A stretch of DNA of 64,000 nt from Saccharothrix sp. S26 (GTDB taxonomy: Bacteria > Actinomycetota > Actinomycetes > Mycobacteriales > Pseudonocardiaceae): the NCBI RefSeq assembly GCF_021390395.1, contig NZ_JAJUWT010000002.1:124001-188000 (forward strand), given 5' to 3'. Numbering within the stretch: position 1 is the first letter of the stretch; the number at the start of each line of letters is the position of its first letter. Position numbers and translations under genes: made by a program. Below the pieces are notes generated by a model. That model did not search any database and was not told the origin of the DNA. It was given only the letters and a program-made list of their open reading frames with translations. This document shows, in pieces, positions 58,525 to 64,000 of this stretch.

Positions 58525-59298
58525 ATGTCAGTCGCGGTGCGCGTGATCCCCTGCCTGGACGTCGACCGGGGCCGGGTCGTGAAGGGCGTGAACTTCACCA
58601 ACCTCGTCGACGCGGGCGACCCGGTCGAGCTGGCCAGGGCCTACGACGCGGAGGGCGCGGACGAGCTGACGTTCCTCGACGTGACGGCCTCGTCCAGCGA
58701 CCGGGAGACCACGTTCGACGTCGTCCGCCGCACGGCCGAGCAGGTGTTCATCCCGCTGACCGTGGGCGGCGGCGTGCGCAGCGCCGAGGACGTGGACAAG
58801 CTGCTGCGCGCGGGCGCGGACAAGGTGAGCGTGAACACGGCCGCGATCGCCCGGCCCGAGCTGCTGGGCGAGCTGTCCCGCCGCTTCGGCGCCCAGTGCA
58901 TCGTGCTGTCGGTGGACGCGCGGCGCGTCCCCGAGGGCGAACGGCCCACCCCGTCGGGCTTCGAGGTCACCACGCACGGCGGCCGCAAGGGCACCGGCAT
59001 CGACGCGGTCGAGTGGGCCGCGCGCGGCCAGGAGCTGGGCGTCGGCGAGATCCTGCTGAACTCCATGGACGCCGACGGCACCAAGGCCGGGTTCGACCTG
59101 GAGCTCATCCGGCTCACCCGCGAGGTCGTCGACGTGCCGCTGATCGCCAGCGGCGGCGCGGGCGCGGTGGAGCACTTCCCGCCGGCCGTGGCCGAGGGCG
59201 CGGACGCCGTGCTGGCCGCGAGCGTGTTCCACTTCGGCACGCTGCGCATCGGCGACGTGAAGCAGGGCCTGCGTGACGCGGGCGTGGAGGTGCGGTGA
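58525..59298 (+). CDS. hisF: Imidazole glycerol phosphate synthase cyclase subunit
   Basis: 257 aa TIM barrel; the catalytic aspartates are Asp12 ([10 protein letters not shown]) and Asp131 (LSVDARRV). [27 protein letters not shown] and [15 protein letters not shown] are further motifs. It uses ammonia from HisH to close the imidazole ring. ATG 58525 was selected; TAGGCT 7 nt upstream suggests a leaderless start. Next gene overlaps by one base. Confidence 0.97.
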   Translation: MSVAVRVIPCLDVDRGRVVKGVNFTNLVDAGDPVELARAYDAEGADELTFLDVTASSSDRETTFDVVRRTAEQVFIPLTVGGGVRSAEDVDKLLRAGADKVSVNTAAIARPELLGELSRRFGAQCIVLSVDARRVPEGERPTPSGFEVTTHGGRKGTGIDAVEWAARGQELGVGEILLNSMDADGTKAGFDLELIRLTREVVDVPLIASGGAGAVEHFPPAVAEGADAVLAASVFHFGTLRIGDVKQGLRDAGVEVR

Positions 59299-59675
59299 TG
59301 CTCAACCCGCGCAACGCGCCCACCGAGGCGTTCCTGGCGATCCTCATCGGCGCGGCGGGCGGCTTGGTCTTCGTGCTCATGGGCCTGGTCCAGTGGCAGG
59401 TCGAGGGCGACTCCGCGTGGATCAGGTTCCCGGTGATCGTCGCGGTGCTGGAGCTGCTGGCGGTCGGCGGCCTGGTGGCGGGCCTGCGCCCGGCCCGGCT
59501 GACCGCCGCGTTCGTGTTCGGCCTGGTCGCGCTCATCCACCTGCTCGCGGTGCTCAACCAGGGCCCGGTGTGGATCCGCGTGCTGTCGGGCCTGCTGTCC
59601 GCCGCCCACGTCTTCGCCGTGGTGATGCTCAACACCAAGCCCGCCCGCATCCACTTCCTCGGAGGACAGCGTTGA
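59298..59675 (+). CDS. Membrane protein in the hisF-hisI unit
   Basis: 125 aa with four hydrophobic segments: [59 protein letters not shown] and [17 protein letters not shown]. No family recognised. ATG 59298 shares a base with the hisF stop, and GGAGG lies 6 nt upstream. It overlaps hisI (TTGA), so it is part of the operon. Its role in histidine synthesis, if any, is unknown. Confidence 0.75.
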   Translation: MLNPRNAPTEAFLAILIGAAGGLVFVLMGLVQWQVEGDSAWIRFPVIVAVLELLAVGGLVAGLRPARLTAAFVFGLVALIHLLAVLNQGPVWIRVLSGLLSAAHVFAVVMLNTKPARIHFLGGQR

Positions 59676-60025
59676 CCAGCGCGCTCGACCCGTCCATCGC
59701 CTCACAGCTCAAGCGCACCGCCGACGGCCTGGTGTGCGCGGTGGTGCAGCGGCGCGGCACCGGCGAGGTGCTGATGGTGGCGTGGATGGACGACGAGGCC
59801 CTGCACCGCACGCTCACCACCCGTCGCGCCACGTACTACTCGCGCAGCCGTCAGCAGCTGTGGGTGAAGGGCGAGACGTCCGGGCACGCGCAGTACGTGC
59901 ACGAGGTGCGGCTGGACTGCGACGGCGACGCCCTGCTGCTGGTCGTGGACCAGGTCGGGGCCGCCTGCCACACCGGTGACGCGACCTGCTTCGACGCGAC
60001 GGTGCTGCTGGGGCCGGCCGACTGA
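59672..60025 (+). CDS. hisI: Phosphoribosyl-AMP cyclohydrolase
   Basis: 117 aa. Motifs [35 protein letters not shown] and [16 protein letters not shown]...[10 protein letters not shown] hold the metal-binding Asp and Cys residues. Start is TTG 59672 with GGAGG 6 nt upstream, overlapping the previous stop. Monofunctional form; the pyrophosphohydrolase (HisE) is not in the window. Confidence 0.95.
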   Translation: MTSALDPSIASQLKRTADGLVCAVVQRRGTGEVLMVAWMDDEALHRTLTTRRATYYSRSRQQLWVKGETSGHAQYVHEVRLDCDGDALLLVVDQVGAACHTGDATCFDATVLLGPAD

Positions 60026-60032
60026 GGGCGGC

Positions 60033-60647
60033 TCAGCCCAGCTCGCCGGTCAGGTAGCGCTGCAGGTTGGGTGCGATGGCCTTGACCATCGTCTCCACGT
60101 CCGCCGAGGCGAACGGCTCGAACCGCACCACGTACCGGACCATGCCCATGCCGAAGATCTGGCTGGCCACCAGGGTCGCGCGCAGCTCCGGGTCCGACAC
60201 GTCCAGGTGCTGCACGACCCGCTTGATCAGGGTCTGCACGAAGAAGCCGCGCAGCACCTCGGCGACCTGGCTGTGCGACGTCACGCTGCGCACCATCGCG
60301 GCGAACTGGCCGCCGCCGATGGGGTCCCAGATGCCGATGAAGTTGCGCACGATCCGCTCGCCGATCTCCTCGTCGGGGCCGTCGAGCAGGCGTTCCACCA
60401 GCACGTTCGGGTCGATCGGCACTTGCAGCACGGCCTTGGCGAACAGCCCTTCCTTGCTGCCGAACCAGTGGTTGACCATGGCCGCGTCCACGCCGGCCCG
60501 CGCGGCGATGGAGCGCACGGTGGCCCCCTCGTAGCCGCGTTCGACGAACACCTCGCGCGCGGCGGCCAGCAACGCGGCCTTGGTGTCCTCGCCGCCCGCC
60601 CGGCGGCCGCGGCGCTTGGGTTCGGTTTGGTGGGAGCCGGGGTTCAC
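60033..60647 (-). CDS. TetR-family transcriptional regulator
   Basis: 204 aa from GTG 60647. The HTH is VRSIAARAGVDAAMVNHWFGSKEGLFAKAV, in TetR style, with a basic N-terminal tail (KRRGRRAGGEDTKAALLAAARE). The C-terminal ligand domain is of the TetR_C type with QIFGMGMVRYVVRFEP. A longer TTG start at 60665 is possible. A perfect 18-bp palindrome lies upstream between this gene and trpE. Confidence 0.85.
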   Translation of the reverse strand: MNPGSHQTEPKRRGRRAGGEDTKAALLAAAREVFVERGYEGATVRSIAARAGVDAAMVNHWFGSKEGLFAKAVLQVPIDPNVLVERLLDGPDEEIGERIVRNFIGIWDPIGGGQFAAMVRSVTSHSQVAEVLRGFFVQTLIKRVVQHLDVSDPELRATLVASQIFGMGMVRYVVRFEPFASADVETMVKAIAPNLQRYLTGELG

Positions 60648-60676
60648 GCCATCATCATGCGTCAAGCCCGGCGGTT

Positions 60677-60694
60677 TTTCAACGTACGTTGAAA
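60677..60694. promoter_or_regulatory. Perfect palindrome between TetR gene and trpE
   Basis: TTTCAACGTACGTTGAAA is an 18-bp perfect dyad. It lies 30 bp upstream of the TetR start codon and about 50 bp upstream of trpE. The TetR product is the natural candidate to bind it. Confidence 0.8.
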
Positions 60695-60742
60695 TAGGGA
60701 CCGGTCGAACATCCGGATGGGTCCTACCGGCACAATGTCGCC

Positions 60743-62284
60743 ATGGTGAGCGTCATCGGTGCAGGTGCGGGTCTGGGCGAGGTCAGCCCGACGCGCGAGG
60801 AGTTCCGCGAGCTCGCCGCCCAGCGGCGGGTCATCCCGGTGGTGCGGCGGCTGCTGGCGGACGCGGAGACGCCCGTCGGGCTGTACCGCAAGCTCGCGGC
60901 GGACCGGCCGGGCACGTTCCTGTTCGAGTCGGCCGAGAACGGCCGCTCCTGGTCGCGCTGGTCGTTCGTCGGCGCGCGCAGCGCGGGCGCGTTGACCGCG
61001 ACCGGCGGCGAGGCGTTCTGGCTCGGACCGCACCCCGTCGGCCTGCCCGAGGGCGGTGACCCGCTGGTGGCGCTGCGCGAGACGATCGAGGTGCTGCGCA
61101 CCGACCCGCTGCCCGGCCTGCCCCCGTTGACCGGCGGGATGGTCGGCTACATCGGCTACGACGCCGTGCGGCGGCTGGAGCGGCTGCCGTCGCTGGCCGA
61201 GGACGACCTGAAGGTGCCGGAGCTGGTGATGCTGCTGGCCACCGACCTGGCCGCGCTCGACCACCACGAGGGCACCGTCACGCTCATCGCCAACGCCATC
61301 AACTGGGACGACTCACCGGAACGGGTGGACGCCGCCTACGACGACGCGGTGGCCCGGCTCGACGCGATGACGCAGGACCTGCAGAGCCCCGCGCCGCCCA
61401 CGGTCGCGGTGTTCGCCCGGCCCAAGCCGGAGTTCACCCGTCGCCGCACGCAGCAGGAGCACTACGCCGTGGTGGAGAAGGCCAAGGAGGCCATCCGGGC
61501 GGGTGAGGCGTTCCAGGTCGTGCTGTCGCAGCGGTTCGAGATGCGCACCACCGCCGACCCGCTCGACATCTACCGCGTGCTGCGCACGTCCAACCCCAGC
61601 CCGTACATGTACCTGCTGCGGCTGGACGACTTCGACATCGTCGGGTGCAGCCCGGAGTCGTTGGTGACGGTGCGCGACGGCAAGGCCACCACGCACCCGA
61701 TCGCGGGCACCCGGTGGAGGGGCGTGGACGACGAGGAAGACGCCCTGCTGGAGAAGGACCTGCTGGCCGACCACAAGGAACGCGCCGAGCACCTGATGCT
61801 GGTCGACCTGGGCCGCAACGACCTGGGCCGGGTCTGCAAGCCCGGCTCGGTGACCGTGGTCGACTTCTTCAAGGTCGAGCGGTACAGCCACGTCATGCAC
61901 ATCGTCTCCACGGTCACCGGCGAGCTGGCCGAGGGCCGCACGGCGTTCGACGCGGTCGCGGCGTGCTTCCCGGCGGGCACCCTGTCCGGCGCGCCCAAGC
62001 CGCGCGCGATGGAGCTGATCGAGGAGCTGGAACCGACCCGCCGCGGCCTGTACGGCGGCGTCGTCGGCTACCTGGACTTCGCGGGCGACGCCGACACCGC
62101 GATCGCCATCCGCACCGCCCTGGTGCGCGACGGCGTGGCGTACGTGCAGGCCGGTGGCGGCATCGTGGCCGACTCGGACCCGGTCGCCGAGGACAACGAG
62201 TGCCTGAACAAGGCGGGCGCGGTGCTCTCGGCGGTCGCGACCGCGCAGACCATGGCCCCGGCGGTGGACCCGGCCCGTGTCTGA
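60743..62284 (+). CDS. trpE: Anthranilate synthase component I
   Basis: 513 aa chorismate-binding enzyme. TrpE signatures are visible: [71 protein letters not shown] (read in parts) and [15 protein letters not shown]. The [21 protein letters not shown] tail is typical. With a glutaminase (TrpG) encoded elsewhere it makes anthranilate. ATG 60743. Confidence 0.97.
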   Translation: MVSVIGAGAGLGEVSPTREEFRELAAQRRVIPVVRRLLADAETPVGLYRKLAADRPGTFLFESAENGRSWSRWSFVGARSAGALTATGGEAFWLGPHPVGLPEGGDPLVALRETIEVLRTDPLPGLPPLTGGMVGYIGYDAVRRLERLPSLAEDDLKVPELVMLLATDLAALDHHEGTVTLIANAINWDDSPERVDAAYDDAVARLDAMTQDLQSPAPPTVAVFARPKPEFTRRRTQQEHYAVVEKAKEAIRAGEAFQVVLSQRFEMRTTADPLDIYRVLRTSNPSPYMYLLRLDDFDIVGCSPESLVTVRDGKATTHPIAGTRWRGVDDEEDALLEKDLLADHKERAEHLMLVDLGRNDLGRVCKPGSVTVVDFFKVERYSHVMHIVSTVTGELAEGRTAFDAVAACFPAGTLSGAPKPRAMELIEELEPTRRGLYGGVVGYLDFAGDADTAIAIRTALVRDGVAYVQAGGGIVADSDPVAEDNECLNKAGAVLSAVATAQTMAPAVDPARV

Positions 62285-62756
62285 CGAGTCGGCCGCCCGG
62301 CGTCCACTGTGGATCGTGGTGGCGCTGCTGCTGCTCGGCGCGCTGGCGTTGTGGGGCGCTTCGGCGCTGTCCTGGGACGCTTCGGCGGACCGAAGCGGCG
62401 GGGAGGTCGTGCCCGCGCTGACCCCGTTGGCGCTGCTCTTCCTGGCCGCCATCGCCGCCGTGGTGGCGTTGGGCGGCTGGGTGCGGCGGGTGCTGGGCGT
62501 GGTCGTGCTGCTGGCGGGCGCGGCAACGGCGTTCCAAGGGGTGGACGCCGACGGGCCCGTGACGGGGCGCGGCCTCGTGCTGCTGGGCGCGGCCCTGGCG
62601 GTCGCCGCGGGCGTACTGCTCGTCGTGCGCGGATCGGCCATGCCACGCCTGGGCGGCGGCTACCAGACGCCCGGCGCGGCCAAGCGGACCGCCGACCCGG
62701 AGCGGGAGCTGTGGAACGCCCTGGAACGCGGCGACGATCCCACGGAGCGGGACTGA
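62277..62756 (+). CDS. Trp-operon-associated membrane protein
   Basis: 159 aa with four membrane helices ([55 protein letters not shown] and [15 protein letters not shown]), the pattern of the actinobacterial trp-operon protein (TIGR02234). Its tail ([22 protein letters not shown]) is polar. GTG 62277 overlaps trpE by 8 bp. Function unknown; a role in tryptophan transport or regulation is only inferred. Confidence 0.87.
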   Translation: MSDESAARRPLWIVVALLLLGALALWGASALSWDASADRSGGEVVPALTPLALLFLAAIAAVVALGGWVRRVLGVVVLLAGAATAFQGVDADGPVTGRGLVLLGAALAVAAGVLLVVRGSAMPRLGGGYQTPGAAKRTADPERELWNALERGDDPTERD

Positions 62757-62781
62757 CCCCGCGCTGACGGCCCGCTGACGC

Positions 62782-62810
62782 GCCGACGCCGCACGTTTGC
62801 GCACGTCGGC
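62782..62810. terminator. Hairpin downstream of the trp membrane protein gene
   Basis: GCCGACG (62782-62788) pairs with CGTCGGC (62804-62810) over a 15-nt loop. It could partially terminate transcription before trpC, as the trpC region has its own promoter-like TAGCAT at about 62877-62882. The stem is short and there is no T-run. Confidence 0.4.
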
Positions 62811-62909
62811 TCGCAAGGGCCCTGGTCAACTGCGGGAACGTGCCCACCCGGTGGCCGGACGCGGTTCGCGGCGGGGTTAGCATCCTCGTGGCGGGAAGGG
62901 GAGCATGAC

Positions 62910-62969
62910 GTGCGGGAGCTTGCGACTGAACCGGAAGGTCTGACGGAGTCGAGCGAGGTGCTCGGATGA
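62910..62969 (+). CDS. Possible 19-aa ORF coupled to trpC
   Basis: GTG 62910 opens [19 protein letters not shown] and stops at TGA 62967-62969, which overlaps the trpC ATG (ATGA). It contains no Trp codon, so it is not a classic attenuator peptide. Coupling of trpC translation to it is possible but not demonstrated. A competing 12-aa ORF starts at ATG 62905 with a better ribosome site (GGGAAGGGGAGC). Confidence 0.3.
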   Translation: MRELATEPEGLTESSEVLG

Positions 62970-63775
62970 CCGTGCTGGAGTCGATCATCGAGGGCGTCCG
63001 CGAGGATCTCGCCGAGCGCGAGGCGGCACTGCCGTTCGACGTGCTCAGGGAGAAGGCGGCGAAGGTGCCGCCGCCGCAGGACGTGATGTCGATCCTGCGC
63101 TCGCCGGGCGTCGGCGTCATCGCCGAGGTGAAGCGGCGCAGCCCGTCCAAGGGGCAGCTGGCCGACATCCCCGAGCCCGCGGAGCTCGCCGTGCAGTACG
63201 AGCTGGGCGGCGCGCGGGCGATCAGCGTGCTGACCGAGCAACGCCGCTTCGGCGGGTCGCTCGAGGACTTCGACGCGGTGCGCGCGGCGGTGGGCGTGCC
63301 GCTGCTGCGCAAGGACTTCATCGTGAGCCCCTATCAGGTGCACGAGGCACGCCTGCACGGCGCGGACCTGGTGCTGCTGATCGTGGCGGCGCTGGAGCAG
63401 AACGCGCTGGTCTCCCTGCTCGACCGGGTGGAGTCGCTGGGCATGACGGCCCTGGTCGAGGTCCACACCGCCGAGGAGGCCGACCGCGCGTTGGAGGCGG
63501 GTGCGAGCGTCATCGGCGTGAACGCCCGCAACCTGCACACCCTGGAAGTGGACAAGGACGTGTTCGGGCGGATCGCGCCCGGCCTGCCCTTCGACACCAT
63601 CAAGATCGCCGAGTCCGGCGTGACCGGCCCGGGCGACCTGATGTCGTACGCGGGCGCGGGCGCCGACGCGGTGCTGGTCGGCGAGAGCCTGGTGACCAGC
63701 GGCGACCCCAAGGTCGCGGTGAACAAGCTGGTGACGGCGGGGTCGCACCCCGCGTGTCCCCGGCCCAGCCGGTAA
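62966..63775 (+). CDS. trpC: Indole-3-glycerol phosphate synthase
   Basis: 269 aa TIM barrel. [61 protein letters not shown] and [12 protein letters not shown] are TrpC motifs, with the Lys and Glu catalytic residues among them. ATG 62966 overlaps a short ORF. It makes indole-glycerol phosphate for TrpA/TrpB. Confidence 0.97.
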   Translation: MTVLESIIEGVREDLAEREAALPFDVLREKAAKVPPPQDVMSILRSPGVGVIAEVKRRSPSKGQLADIPEPAELAVQYELGGARAISVLTEQRRFGGSLEDFDAVRAAVGVPLLRKDFIVSPYQVHEARLHGADLVLLIVAALEQNALVSLLDRVESLGMTALVEVHTAEEADRALEAGASVIGVNARNLHTLEVDKDVFGRIAPGLPFDTIKIAESGVTGPGDLMSYAGAGADAVLVGESLVTSGDPKVAVNKLVTAGSHPACPRPSR

Positions 63776-63796
63776 GACCCCGTAGGAGGAGAGCGC

Positions 63797-64000
63797 ATGG
63801 CGCGCGGCCAGTTGGCTCCGACACCCCACGACCCGGACGAGCGGGGCCACTTCGGGCCGTGGGGCGGCCGGTTCATGCCGGAAGCGCTCATCGCCGCGGT
63901 GGACGAGCTCGCCGCGTTCTACGAGAAGGCGCGGGTCGACCCCGAGTTCCTCGACGAGTTCGCCCGGCTGCTGCGCGACTTCGCCGGGCGGCCGTCGCTG
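63797..64000 (+). CDS. trpB: Tryptophan synthase beta chain, N-terminal fragment
   Basis: The first 68 codons are present before the window ends. GHFGPWGGRFMPEALIAAVDELAAFYEKA is the TrpB N-terminal region (read in parts). ATG 63797 has GGAGGA 9 nt upstream. The PLP lysine lies beyond the window. It follows trpC with a 21-bp gap in the usual trpC-trpB order. Confidence 0.95.
   Translation, partial: MARGQLAPTPHDPDERGHFGPWGGRFMPEALIAAVDELAAFYEKARVDPEFLDEFARLLRDFAGRPSL

Noticed and set aside
62905..62943. Possible Trp leader peptide (ATG 62905)
   Set aside because: The 12-aa product contains no tryptophan and no attenuator stems are evident.

Overview
The window is high-GC DNA from an actinobacterium, most likely a member of the Pseudonocardiales close to the Saccharothrix / Actinosynnema / Lentzea group. 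This placement is inference. It rests on the ftsZ-pgeF-yggS-sepF-yggT-wag31 division cluster, a PriA-type HisA, a trp-operon membrane protein, the small BioB helper protein after bioB, NrtR control of nadABC, a SAM-IV riboswitch and a short ileS T-box, plus many genes that look leaderless. I see no tRNA, rRNA, CRISPR array, prophage or transposase gene.

Layout. 1-5.8 kb: a DinB-like fragment, then ftsZ, pgeF, yggS, sepF, yggT and wag31 (division and polar growth). 5.8-9.8 kb: a secreted protein and ileS behind a T-box. 9.8-24.4 kb: an accessory stretch with a frameshifted gene, an XRE regulator, two overlapping ECF sigma genes, two TetR genes with visible operators, a secreted M28 peptidase, a cation/proton antiporter, a class V aminotransferase under a SAM-IV riboswitch, lspA-rluD, an MFS exporter and an SDR. 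24.5-34.3 kb: dnaE, then the biotin block (P450-bioA, bioD, bioB-bsaP-DUF2567). 34.3-37.2 kb: a hydro-lyase/MFS pair and a type I 3-dehydroquinate dehydratase. 37.2-42.2 kb: nrtR divergent from nadA-nadB-nadC. 42.2-48 kb: assorted enzymes and a secreted carboxypeptidase. 48.2-60 kb: histidine genes in three blocks (hisD-C-B plus a 51-aa membrane protein; hisH-priA; hisF-membrane protein-hisI) separated by unrelated genes (TetR, kptA, soxR, split transketolase, Clp-N/HTH protein, PPOX protein, cspA). 60-64 kb: a TetR gene, then trpE, a membrane protein, trpC and the start of trpB.

The most unusual signal is a dispersed intergenic repeat found at four loci (about 1.76-1.97, 36.38-36.44, 51.39-51.49 and 58.37-58.48 kb). 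Each has 22-bp units and most end in a shared 20-bp module; units are arranged head to head at two loci. At two loci the repeat end supplies the stop codon of a gene. Two of the four lie at breaks in the histidine cluster. I know no name for this family.

Several operators can be read directly. They are a SoxR box placed as in the soxS promoter in front of a split transketolase, paired GTCAAC-N5-GTTGAC boxes over the promoter of a Clp-N/HTH gene, four CCGTAYGG boxes between an SRPBCC gene and its TetR, a probable NrtR box before nadA, and a perfect palindrome between a TetR gene and trpE.
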